Program-made: the position numbers and the translations under genes | Shown: piece after piece, positions 35,729-43,967 of the stretch | Layout of the letters: each line of letters begins with the position of its first letter | Numbering within the stretch: the stretch's first letter is position 1 | Origin: Alicyclobacillus fastidiosus | Lineage (GTDB): Bacteria > Bacillota > Bacilli > Alicyclobacillales > Alicyclobacillaceae | Length of the DNA stretch: 64,000 nt | Direction of reading: 5' to 3' | NCBI RefSeq assembly: GCF_026651875.1 | Contig: NZ_CP104067.1 | Coordinates: 3,596,001-3,660,000 of the forward strand | Notes under the pieces: model-generated | What the model was told of the DNA's origin: nothing | Databases searched by the model: none | What the model saw: the letters and a program-made list of their open reading frames with translations, nothing else

Positions 35729-36629
35729 AATGCTTTAGGAACTCCTCAATCTCTTGCCTTGTGGGAATCGATATCTGAGCGCCAGAGCGCGTAACTGTAA
35801 TCGCAGATGCAGCCGAAGCAAATTTCAGCGACTCCATCGCATTTTCCCCAGCGTAGATGCTCGCGAACGCGCCAATAAACGTATCGCCAGCCGCTGTCGT
35901 ATCCACCGCACTCACTTGAAAAGCGGGCACGCGCACGGACTGATTTTCGTTCACAAAAATCGAGCCCTCTGGACCCAGTGTCAAGATGACCGACTTTGCA
36001 CCCAATAATACAAGTTCCTTGGCGGCATCGACATACTCTTTGTGAGTAGTAAACACCTTATTCAAGACGACACTTGCCTCAGTCTCATTTAACACCAAAA
36101 CATCGACCATTTGAAGAATTTCTTTCGAAATCGGGTGCGCAGGCGCCGGATTATAATAAATTCTAGCCGCCTTCCCATAGGCCGATCGAATCGTTTCATA
36201 TGTCGTTTCCAGTGGAATTTCATTTTGAACAAGCACAGCGTCGGCACAGAGCGTATCCGAAATGGATTGAATATCAGCCGTGCTCAAGGCGCCGTTTGCA
36301 CCTTCGGACAAAATGATATTATTTTCGCCTTGGTCGTTGACTGTAATAAATGCTAGTCCCGACGTACCGTCCTTTACAAAGACGTTCGTCGTATCAATAC
36401 CATCACGATTGAGGGATGTGAGCAACTGTTTACCAAAGCCATCTGTACCAACCGCGCCAACCATCCGAACGGATGCGTTCGCCCGGGCCGCAGCAACGGC
36501 TTGATTCGCCCCTTTACCGCCAGGAATGTAATCTGTTCCCTTCCCTTTGATGGTTTCCCCTGGCAGTGGATGCTTTCCGACACGGTTCACAACATCCATG
36601 TTTAGGCTACCAACCACGACGATGTTCAA
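35721..36629 (-). CDS. rbsK: RbsK, ribokinase
   Basis: 302-residue PfkB-family kinase phosphorylating ribose to ribose-5-phosphate. N-terminal signature GSLNMDVVNRVGKHPLPGET and GGKGANQAVAAARA (sugar binding); C-terminal DTTAAGDTFIGAFAS with the catalytic Asp and anion hole. Start is TTG at 36629 behind TTAGGAGTG. It precedes rbsR on the same strand; no RbsR-type palindrome is visible upstream of rbsK itself. Confidence 0.95.
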   Translation of the reverse strand: MNIVVVGSLNMDVVNRVGKHPLPGETIKGKGTDYIPGGKGANQAVAAARANASVRMVGAVGTDGFGKQLLTSLNRDGIDTTNVFVKDGTSGLAFITVNDQGENNIILSEGANGALSTADIQSISDTLCADAVLVQNEIPLETTYETIRSAYGKAARIYYNPAPAHPISKEILQMVDVLVLNETEASVVLNKVFTTHKEYVDAAKELVLLGAKSVILTLGPEGSIFVNENQSVRVPAFQVSAVDTTAAGDTFIGAFASIYAGENAMESLKFASAASAITVTRSGAQISIPTRQEIEEFLKHSL

Positions 36630-36861
36630 TGGATCACTCCTAACGAATATTTATTCTGTATTTAAGCGCCTACATATAAATTTATCACATTGCATTTTAA
36701 AATGTAGACTACCTTTTTTTATTAAATCTTCGGATCCCACCAAACCGAGCCGGCACTGCATGGACATGGCCCGGCCAACGAGAAATACAGCAACCTCAAC
36801 ACGGATCCTGAACTACTACATCGACAATCACCCTGGACAGTAAACTTCCATTCACAGCAAA

Positions 36862-36883
36862 AAACCGCCATCCCTGGCGGTTT
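36862..36883. terminator. Short terminator hairpin
   Basis: AAACCGCCA, four-base loop, TGGCGGTTT, preceded by an A-run. It lies in the 588-base interval between rbsK and the GGDEF/EAL gene, beside an otherwise unassigned stretch (36630-36860). Confidence 0.65.
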
Positions 36884-36930
36884 CAATCGTCTTATATGTA
36901 ACTACAATACAACTCCCCGTTTTGCCGTAA

Positions 36931-36975
36931 GGCCCACAGTTTTAACCTGCCCTAGCAGGTGGGTATCCTCATATT
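36931..36975. ncRNA. Possible structured element, unassigned
   Basis: GGCCCACAGTTTTAACCTGC, then CCTA and GCAGGTGGGTATCCTC. ACCTGC/GCAGGT is a perfect stem with a four-base loop and the flanking CCC/GGG can extend it. It lies in the long gap upstream of rbsK and downstream of the GGDEF/EAL gene. I do not recognise a named riboswitch; it could be an IS remnant. Confidence 0.25.
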
Positions 36976-37216
36976 ATCTTCACAAGTCCGCTCGAAGACG
37001 GCATTTGCTCCAATAATCGCATTTGGATTCCCTTGTGATTTGCATTGGTTAAAAACAAATAACACCTCACCAACATCACAGGAGACGTTGTAGGAGTATC
37101 TTAACACGCACGGTCCACAGAAACAATGCCTTGTTTTTTCCAGAAAAAGAAATACAATGGGCCAGTACTGCGACTTTCAGACGCGTATGACGGATGTGTT
37201 TGCGAAAGTGTCTCGA

Positions 37217-39394
37217 CTATCTGCCGTTGCGAATCAATGTCTCCAACACGTCTGCTGCTACAGCGGGACTAAACAAAAAGCCCTGCATCACATCACACCC
37301 TTGGTCCGTGAGAAACGCTTGTTGGTACTTCGTTTCCACGCCCTCAGCCACAACCTTCATATCCATGCTGTGTGCGAGCGTGATCATGGCGACGATGACG
37401 CTCTCGTATTTTGCGTCCTTTGCCAAAATTCCGGATGTAAAGGCGTGGTCAATTTTGAGCGTGTCGATATCGTACTGAGTCAACACCCCTAATGATGAAT
37501 AACCGGTTCCGAAGTCATCCAACGCGATGGTAATGCCATGGCGTTTAAAATGTTGGATCGCCAATTTAACGATATCGCCATCTTTAATCAAGGTCGTTTC
37601 CGTGATTTCGAACTCGAGCCACGACGGATCTACCTGAGTCTTCTCAATCACATCCATGATGCGCTGAACTGAGTTTGGACGGACCAATTCGACTCCGGAA
37701 ATATTAATGGCTACATTCATCTCCGGCATGCCGGAATCCTGCCAGCGCTTCACAGTCTGACACACGTCTTGTAAGACCCAGAGCCCAATGGAAGAGATTA
37801 GCCCAGTCTCTTCGGCAATCGGAATAAAGCGCCCTGGCAGCAGGACACCTTCCTTCGGATGTCGCCATCGAACCAGCGCCTCTGCGCCGACAATCTTATT
37901 TTTGTGGATGTCGATTTTCGGCTGGTACTCGACAAAAAACTCAGTTCGGTTGAGCGCATCGCGCATACTCGATTCAAGAGTGAGGATCTCGAGATGCTTT
38001 GCGTTCATCTCTGGATGGTAAAACGCGAATCGATCCCGCCCCATTTGTTTGGCCGCATACATCGCCGTATCGACATTTTTCATGATCGTACTGATGTCTT
38101 TGCCATCCCTCGGTGCAAATGCAATTCCCATGCTCGTGGTGATCTGAACTGGATACCCCTCCAGTTCGACCGGCTCGCTCGTTTTCTGGAGGACGCGGGT
38201 CGCAATCTCCATCACCTGCTCTTCGCTCGCGTACCCAGGAAGAAGAATGGTGAATTCGTCGCCGCCCATGCGCGCTAGAACCGCTTCTGGGGGTAAGCAC
38301 GTCCTGATAGATTGCACGGTCCTGCGGAGGATTTCATCGCCGAATTCATGGCCCAGTGTATCGTTAAACAACTTAAAGCGATCAAGGTCTAAGAACATAA
38401 TTCCGACGTCATCATCTTCGCGGAGATGAGTCGAGAGCACGTCATAAAACTTTCTCCGATTGGCGATGCCAGTCAGGGAGTCCGTGAACGCTAGGTGTAA
38501 AATGTCGTCGGTCTGCTGTTCGTTGCGAATCGTGAGCTCAACCAGATTTACAAAAGTATCCAAAACTTTTAATTCGTGTGGTCCCGGCTCCCTCGGCGAT
38601 GGAAAGTACATGGACGCACAGCCGATGACAAGCCCTTTCGAATCGAAAAACGGCTTCGCCCACAATGCCCGAATGCCTGCTGTTCTGGCCATTCCGAGGT
38701 GGTGCCTCCACAGCGGGTCGTTTTCCGTGTCTTTCACAATAACCGCCTCACCGGAATCTATTGCCTTCCCCATTACACCGCCGCGCAGTTCGAGTCTAAA
38801 CTCGTTTTGAATGTAGTGGACGATGTCTTGCGAGATATTTTTCCCACCTGCATGGACCAGTCTGTGCCCCGGTGCATCGAATTTCCAAATGGCCCCGACG
38901 GACTCTTCAGACAACGATTCCATGACTGCCACGATTTCGTCCAACGTGTCACGGACGCCATCCCCGCCGATGATCATCTCGAAAACTGTCCGTTGACCGT
39001 CGACCAGCCGCTGTGCTCGCTTGATCTCGGTGATATCCTTTGCAATCCCATACGTCCCGACGATTTGATCGCCGATTTTTATCGGCATGGTCGTCACCAA
39101 CACCTCTACGAGATGTCCTTGTTTGTGACGAATCGACGTTTCGTATGTCGACGATACTCCAGCGAGGGTGGACTCAAAAATGGCTGCGGTCTGCTGTACT
39201 TGAGCCTCCGCCACGATGTCGTAAAACGACCTGCCCACTAATTCGGATAATTCATACCCAGACAGCCATGTACAGGCGGAGTTGCCCTCGACGAAACGCC
39301 CATGTATGTCAAACGAATAAACGGCATCTGGGTTATTGTAAAACAGCGAGTCGAGCCCAATTAGTCGATTGTCGAGGTTCTGCTGCAAATGCAT
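37217..39394 (-). CDS. PAS-GAF-GGDEF-EAL cyclic-di-GMP protein
   Basis: About 725 residues. Domain order: PAS (YNNPDAVYSFDIHGRFVEGN, with a PAC tail VGTYGIAKDITEIKRAQ), GAF (about 130-280), GGDEF (FTDSLTGIANRRKFYDVL, active site RMGGDEFTILLPG intact) and EAL (VGAEALVRWRHP, EITETTLIKDGD, ALDDFGTGYSSLGV, AEGVETKYQ, QGFLFSPAV). Both catalytic signatures look complete, so it could make and break cyclic-di-GMP. No transmembrane helix. ATG at 39394 has AAGGA eight bases upstream; the frame is open to 39451. It stands alone. Confidence 0.95.
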   Translation of the reverse strand: MHLQQNLDNRLIGLDSLFYNNPDAVYSFDIHGRFVEGNSACTWLSGYELSELVGRSFYDIVAEAQVQQTAAIFESTLAGVSSTYETSIRHKQGHLVEVLVTTMPIKIGDQIVGTYGIAKDITEIKRAQRLVDGQRTVFEMIIGGDGVRDTLDEIVAVMESLSEESVGAIWKFDAPGHRLVHAGGKNISQDIVHYIQNEFRLELRGGVMGKAIDSGEAVIVKDTENDPLWRHHLGMARTAGIRALWAKPFFDSKGLVIGCASMYFPSPREPGPHELKVLDTFVNLVELTIRNEQQTDDILHLAFTDSLTGIANRRKFYDVLSTHLREDDDVGIMFLDLDRFKLFNDTLGHEFGDEILRRTVQSIRTCLPPEAVLARMGGDEFTILLPGYASEEQVMEIATRVLQKTSEPVELEGYPVQITTSMGIAFAPRDGKDISTIMKNVDTAMYAAKQMGRDRFAFYHPEMNAKHLEILTLESSMRDALNRTEFFVEYQPKIDIHKNKIVGAEALVRWRHPKEGVLLPGRFIPIAEETGLISSIGLWVLQDVCQTVKRWQDSGMPEMNVAINISGVELVRPNSVQRIMDVIEKTQVDPSWLEFEITETTLIKDGDIVKLAIQHFKRHGITIALDDFGTGYSSLGVLTQYDIDTLKIDHAFTSGILAKDAKYESVIVAMITLAHSMDMKVVAEGVETKYQQAFLTDQGCDVMQGFLFSPAVAADVLETLIRNGR

Positions 39395-39555
39395 TTGGAT
39401 TGTCCTTCTTCGTGGCGACGTATATATCTCAGTTATACTCTTTTGTAACAAATCTAGGCAACTATAGAATGAAATAGATTACCGCATGACCTTAAAAGCA
39501 CGACGCTAACCCCAGACCACAGCCATCCCTGTGCGTTCAAATCTTCGTCTGCGGA

Positions 39556-40107
39556 GTGTCAAAACAAATCCTCCTCAACTTTCCAGATGCACAAGCTTAC
39601 AGTGAGTATCACATCTTTTTTGAATTGATGAAACACTTCCGACTGGAGAAGCCTGACATTGTCTTCACAGTTGACCCTTGGATGGCGTGCGAAGCTCATC
39701 CAGACCATATAAAGACTGGATATGCTGTGGCCAAAGCTGTTCTGTTTTCGAACAATCCTATGCTAATCCCTGACTTCCCGCCCTACGCTGTGCGCCAAAT
39801 CGGGTTTTATCACACGAATTATCCAAACACATATATGGATATTACGGAGCATTGTGAGCAAAAAATTGCATCCATTTTTGCTCACAAGAGCCAATTTGCC
39901 CACTCCGAAGTGCAGATGATTGAAACCTATTTGCGTCATTTACCCGTTCGGATAATCGCACAGTTCGATAATTGTTACTGCATCGGTCACCGCCGCGACG
40001 AACGCTGGGAGAGTGTCTATGAGTTTGGCCTGAGAGTATCCATCATCTACAACAAGGGAACCAATGCCGCCGTATTGTATATATCCACCACGCAAATCAC
40101 TTCTTGA
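39556..40107 (+). pseudogene. PIG-L deacetylase fragment
   Basis: The middle part matches the intact PIG-L protein at 29199-29981: PDIVFTVDPWMACEAHPDHI, AVAKAVLFSNN, VRQIGFYHTNYPNTYMDIT. The N-terminal AHPDD-type metal motif is missing and the last 50 or so residues do not look like the family. GTG at 39556 is only a formal start. Best seen as a truncated paralogue, not a copy of the other one since identity is modest. Confidence 0.8.
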
Positions 40108-40141
40108 TACAAGCCCGTACATACTACTTTGATGTAGAGAA

Positions 40142-40456
40142 GTGCAAAGATGTCCATTGAAAGAAGACTGCTACACCGAAGGAACAAAAAGCAAAACCTA
40201 CTCGGTGACGATTAAATCAGGCGGACACGCAGAACAGATGGCGTTCCAGGAAAGTGAGTACTCTAACGCAAAAGCGAAAGAACGCTACAAGATTGAAGCG
40301 AAGAACAGCGAACTGAAACACAGACACGGTTATGACGTAGCGTCATCTTCGGGTCTTGTTGGCATGGAGTTGCGGCGCCATGGCAATATTCACCGTCAAT
40401 TTAAAGCAAATATTGAAACTGATCAAGTGAGAAATCATTCTTACCTGGCTACTTAG
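40142..40456 (+). pseudogene. IS1182-family transposase, C-terminal remnant
   Basis: Contains the zinc-type CPLKEDCYTEGTKSKTYSV region and ERYKIEAKNSELKHRHGYDV, the conserved end of IS1182 DDE transposases, followed by GLVGMELRRHGNIHRQFKAN. The N-terminal catalytic part is absent. The 130 bases after it contain TTTTTCAGTGCCCTCT, similar to an IS1182 end. Confidence 0.82.
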
Positions 40457-40587
40457 ATGGCGAAAAGACGACCCGTACTCCAAAACTGGAACGTGGTCAT
40501 CTTTTGTCACGCCTTTTTTAGCTGTTCCGGTGAAACCTCAAGTTTTTCAGTGCCCTCTGTAGCGGCTGGGCGTCTTTCTTTTGTATG

Positions 40588-40809
40588 CTAGTTGTCTTCG
40601 TCTACACTTTCTATATGCTCTCGAACAACATGAGTGTATTCATGTCCATGAGTGCAATGCTCACAATAAATTCTTACGACAAGTTCTCCTTCTGGAATGC
40701 TGACTTTATTTACATTTTCGCACTTAGGGCAGATGGATTCGATCTCCCAATGTCGATTCATCTTAATCTTTCCTCTCTTCACTGCCCGACGCACGGTTGA
40801 AATTGGCAT
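40588..40809 (-). CDS. Small zinc-ribbon protein
   Basis: 73 residues (57 if the ATG at 40761, behind AGAGGA, is used). Two CxxC pairs, CPKC and CEHC, form a zinc ribbon around NVNKVSIPEGELVVRIY. The rest is charged. Function unknown; next to the DHA2 exporter gene on the same strand but with no obvious link. Confidence 0.6.
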   Translation of the reverse strand: MPISTVRRAVKRGKIKMNRHWEIESICPKCENVNKVSIPEGELVVRIYCEHCTHGHEYTHVVREHIESVDEDN

Positions 40810-40885
40810 GGGCTCGGTCCTAATCCCTTAAATTATTATTTAGGTGTGAGAATGGTTACGCATACTCTGCATCACTATGGTGTAG

Positions 40886-42298
40886 TTACCTCCGAGTGAC
40901 CTTAGTCATTGAAAGCGTACAAATGATTCCCACGACTCCAAACAGAGCTCCGACCCACATTACCAATGAAAAGGATTCAAGGAAAGATGACGTAATCCCT
41001 AAGTCTTTGTCCGTAAAGTAACCGAGCAACAAGTCGAATAGTGATCCTCCGATTGTAATCCCTGCCATCATACCGATATATCGGAATGTGGCCAATGTTC
41101 CGGAGGCCACACCCTGTTTAGGGCGTGGAGCCGCCCCCAAAATTGCCGAATTGTTTGGAGCAGCAAATGTTCCTGTTCCGAGTCCTGCTAGAACGAGCCC
41201 AATAACAAGTGCCCAATGTACTCCTGCTTCTGATGAGAACTTGACCATAATCCCGAATAAAACCAGACCTAATGTACTGAAAATCATTCCCGATGTAGTT
41301 AGAAGACGTGGTCCTATACGATCTGATAGCGCACCAGCAATTGGAGCGCAAACCGTCATGATCAATGGTGTGATAGTTAAGTACGCTCCAGTAGCCGACG
41401 CTGAAAGCTCCAGAACGTGATCAAAGTAGAACGGGAGAAGGAACAATGTTAAGAAGAAGCACAAATAGTTCAATGCTGCTCCTAATGCTCCAACCCGAAA
41501 GTTGCGTATGCGAAATAGCCCTAAGTCAATCATTGGTTCTGTCTTCTTGCGCTCAACCTGAATAAACGCCCAGGTTGAGATTGCAAAGCAAATCAGCAAA
41601 AACATGATAATTAATGTTCGGTTTTGCGTGATGGCGTTTGAATTCAAGAGCAAAGTAACTGCCGTCATACCGATGATGAAGAAGAAAAATCCCTTGAGGT
41701 CCAGACGTCCTTGGTGTTCCGGAACAATTCTTGGTATTGCCCAAATCCCGAGAACGAGGCCTATCAAGCTAAACGGGACAGTGATGAAAAATATGATAGG
41801 CCACCCCCATAATTGGGTCAGCCAACCTCCGAGGGCAGGACCGAGTGACAGTCCAATGTAGGTCATAATAGCCTGAATACCAAGAACCCGTCCGCGTTGT
41901 ACTGACGAAAATGTGCTCGTAATTAGTGCAGGACCGACCGACAAAATCATCGATCCAGCCAGGGCGAGTAATGCCCTCCCACATGAAAGATATATATAGT
42001 TCCTTGACAATCCGGACACTACAGCTGCACATGTGAAAAGAGCAAAGCCAAACAAGAAAATGCGTCGATGTCCCCATACATCAGATAACCTTCCCACAGG
42101 GAGCAAAAACAACGTCAAGACAAGGAGATAAATTAGTACGACCCATTCAGATTGACTCAATGTTAGATGTAATGCCTGTTGCATCACAGGTAACACTGTG
42201 TTCGTGATACTGGTATTCAAGGACGACAAAAATGTCCCAATCCCAACAGTCAACAGCACATACCAGCGCCGATCATGAGCATGTATTAATGTTGCCAT
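40886..42298 (-). CDS. MFS transporter, DHA2 (EmrB/QacA) type
   Basis: About 470 residues with 14 predicted transmembrane helices. Motif C-like region and the DHA2 block LSSLNTSITNTVLPVMQQAL, SEWVVLIYLLVLTLFLLPVG (motif A: GRLSDVWGHRRIF) and LGPALGGWLTQLWGWPIIFF are clear. Proton-driven drug export is the usual role. The only in-frame ATG giving a normal start is 42298. Divergent from a LysR gene, suggesting that regulator controls it. Confidence 0.9.
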   Translation of the reverse strand: MATLIHAHDRRWYVLLTVGIGTFLSSLNTSITNTVLPVMQQALHLTLSQSEWVVLIYLLVLTLFLLPVGRLSDVWGHRRIFLFGFALFTCAAVVSGLSRNYIYLSCGRALLALAGSMILSVGPALITSTFSSVQRGRVLGIQAIMTYIGLSLGPALGGWLTQLWGWPIIFFITVPFSLIGLVLGIWAIPRIVPEHQGRLDLKGFFFFIIGMTAVTLLLNSNAITQNRTLIIMFLLICFAISTWAFIQVERKKTEPMIDLGLFRIRNFRVGALGAALNYLCFFLTLFLLPFYFDHVLELSASATGAYLTITPLIMTVCAPIAGALSDRIGPRLLTTSGMIFSTLGLVLFGIMVKFSSEAGVHWALVIGLVLAGLGTGTFAAPNNSAILGAAPRPKQGVASGTLATFRYIGMMAGITIGGSLFDLLLGYFTDKDLGITSSFLESFSLVMWVGALFGVVGIICTLSMTKVTRR

Positions 42299-42319
42299 CC
42301 ATAAAACCCCATTCCAATT

Positions 42320-42352
42320 AGGCACACTTTCATTTTCCGGGGAGTTGTGCCT
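42320..42352. promoter_or_regulatory. Inverted repeat in the DHA2/LysR divergent region
   Basis: AGGCACA, 19 bases, TGTGCCT. It lies within 60 bases of the DHA2 start, where a LysR regulator could act. LysR sites usually have a shorter spacing, so assignment is tentative. Confidence 0.35.
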
Positions 42353-42468
42353 TTATTGTTTTCCCCGACTGATCATACCAATGTGCAATCCATATTTGAA
42401 ATACCTATAATGTTTACATGGCATACTAAATTGATATAGTTTAAATCATAGGGAGGTCATCTTGCTAT

Positions 42469-43368
42469 ATGGATGTGAGACAACTTCGATACTTTTTGGC
42501 CATCGCAGAGGAAGAACAAATCACACGGGCAGCACAGCGTCTACATATGGCCCAACCTCCGCTTAGTCACCAATTAAAGCTATTGGAACAGGAACTGGGT
42601 GTTCAGCTCGTTGAAAGGTTGGGGCGCAAACTAAAACTGACGGAAGCAGGGCGTACGCTGCAACGTCGTGCGGAACAAATTGTAGGTTTGATGGAGGCAA
42701 CAGTTTCTGAAATTGTAGAACATGAGTCGGGAATTCGTGGAACATTATCTATTGGTACAGTAGCAACAACTGGTTCCACACTCTTGCCAGAACGGATCCG
42801 TGCTTTTCATCAGCGCTATCCCATGGTCCACTTTCAGTTGTGGGAAGGTAACACACATCAAATCACGCAACTCTTAGAAAGAAGAACCATTGAAGTAGGG
42901 ATTGTACGATTGCCTATTGACGACACAAAACTATACGACATGATACGCCTACCGACTGAACCTTTAGTGGCTGCTGTCAGCCATAACTGGAACCAGGGAG
43001 AGAGTGACAGTCCCATTCGTCTTTCTGATCTGGCAGATTTGCCACTAATGCTCTTGCGCCGACAACAAGGAACATCCATATATGAACAGACCGTGGAAGC
43101 TTGTCAGTTAGCCGGTTTTGAACCACGTGTGCTCTGCGAGAGCGCCGACATTATGACACTGTTGACTCTAGCGGAGGCTGGCGTTGGGATCACGATTGTA
43201 CCAAAATCAGCGGTCAGTCTTCGTACTAGCACTCGTCTACGATTTCGGGAAATCGTTGAACCGTCATTGGAGTCCACTGCCGCTGTCATATGGTTGCGTT
43301 ATCGAGTCCTCTCAACACCGGCACGCCGGTTTATAGAAACGATATCTCCAACGTCGACGGAACTGTAG
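42469..43368 (+). CDS. LysR family transcriptional regulator
   Basis: 299 residues. Winged helix-turn-helix at the N-terminus: MDVRQLRYFLAIAEEEQITR, AAQRLHMAQPPLSHQLKLLE. The effector domain begins LSIGTVATTGSTLLPERIRA and has the LysR core layout. GGGAGG precedes the ATG. Transcribed away from the DHA2 exporter, which is the likely target. Confidence 0.92.
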   Translation: MDVRQLRYFLAIAEEEQITRAAQRLHMAQPPLSHQLKLLEQELGVQLVERLGRKLKLTEAGRTLQRRAEQIVGLMEATVSEIVEHESGIRGTLSIGTVATTGSTLLPERIRAFHQRYPMVHFQLWEGNTHQITQLLERRTIEVGIVRLPIDDTKLYDMIRLPTEPLVAAVSHNWNQGESDSPIRLSDLADLPLMLLRRQQGTSIYEQTVEACQLAGFEPRVLCESADIMTLLTLAEAGVGITIVPKSAVSLRTSTRLRFREIVEPSLESTAAVIWLRYRVLSTPARRFIETISPTSTEL

Positions 43369-43501
43369 TGCTCTAACGGTCAAGTCGATTGCCGGTGACA
43401 TGCAACACTGAGAACACAGGATTGGCCTTCGATGGTTGGCTAACATTATCGTACGCACGTGACAGACCGCAACAGTGACTACAGGGCTATGTGGATAGTT
43501 C

Positions 43502-43535
43502 GACGTTGATTTAACGCGGTGTCTATGAGGTGACA
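43502..43535. repeat. Related short repeat (third copy, diverged)
   Basis: GATTTAACGCGGTGTCTATG then AGGTGAC resembles the ACGCGGTTT-TATG-GG-CAC part of the repeats at 43767 and 63203, about 285 bases from the former and in the same orientation. Confidence 0.45.
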
Positions 43536-43539
43536 GCAT

Positions 43540-43576
43540 AAAAAAAACTACCCCTTCGACATCAATCGTAGGGGTC
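43540..43576 (-). terminator. Terminator after the 51-residue gene
   Basis: Minus strand ACCCCT, 14-base loop, AGGGGT, a short step and eight T. It overlaps the last codons of the small gene upstream. Confidence 0.75.
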
Positions 43577-43717
43577 AAAGATATACAATAGCGAACGCCA
43601 ATACATCCACCACGGGATGCCATACCCATAGACGCGGTCTGCGGCTTCTCGCATACTCTTTCGAGTGTGACCCGTTGACTCGTCTCTTGAACGGATAATT
43701 GGTTCATAACAGGTCAC
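43562..43717 (-). CDS. Possible 51-residue protein or gene end
   Basis: GTG at 43717 opens a frame that reads SMREAADRVYGYGIPWWMYW then RSLLYIFDPYD and stops at 43562. The tryptophan- and tyrosine-rich C-terminus and the directly following T8 terminator suggest real coding, perhaps the surviving end of a longer gene. No family recognised and no good ribosome site upstream. Confidence 0.4.
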   Translation of the reverse strand: MTCYEPIIRSRDESTGHTRKSMREAADRVYGYGIPWWMYWRSLLYIFDPYD

Positions 43718-43766
43718 GCCATTCGGCTTGTGCTACGAGATTTCGGATTAAATGATCATTAAGCAA

Positions 43767-43815
43767 GTCAGAGTGTTTCGCTTGTCTTGAATAACGCGGT
43801 TTGTATGAGGTTCAC
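43767..43815. repeat. Repeat shared with 63203-63251
   Basis: GTCAGAGTGTTTCGCTTGT is identical at both places (19 bases), followed 5-8 bases later by ACGCGGTTT-TATG-GG-CAC with a few differences. The second copy lies beside the IS110/group II intron complex, so this is probably a remnant end of the same kind of element. The rest of 43369-43967 shows no other recognisable feature. Confidence 0.75.
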
Positions 43816-43967
43816 TTTCGGTCACACTATTGGTTTTTAAGACCCTCAACGCCCCGTCTTCGCGGACGATGATTGCACGGCAATCGTGGCTAACCATACC
43901 AAGATTCGGCTTACATTCGTCGTTTTATAACCATATATTCCGATAACAAAAGAGCCGCTTTGTTACT

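Noticed and set aside
36547-36843. 98-codon plus-strand frame upstream of rbsK
   Set aside because: Starts inside rbsK on the opposite strand and lacks a ribosome site or recognised domain.
39556-40107. Functional PIG-L deacetylase
   Set aside because: The N-terminal metal motif is missing and the C-terminus does not fit the family.
43312-43707. 131-codon minus-strand frame after the LysR gene
   Set aside because: Overlaps LysR and has no start signal or family; the shorter frame 43562-43717 in another register looks more protein-like.
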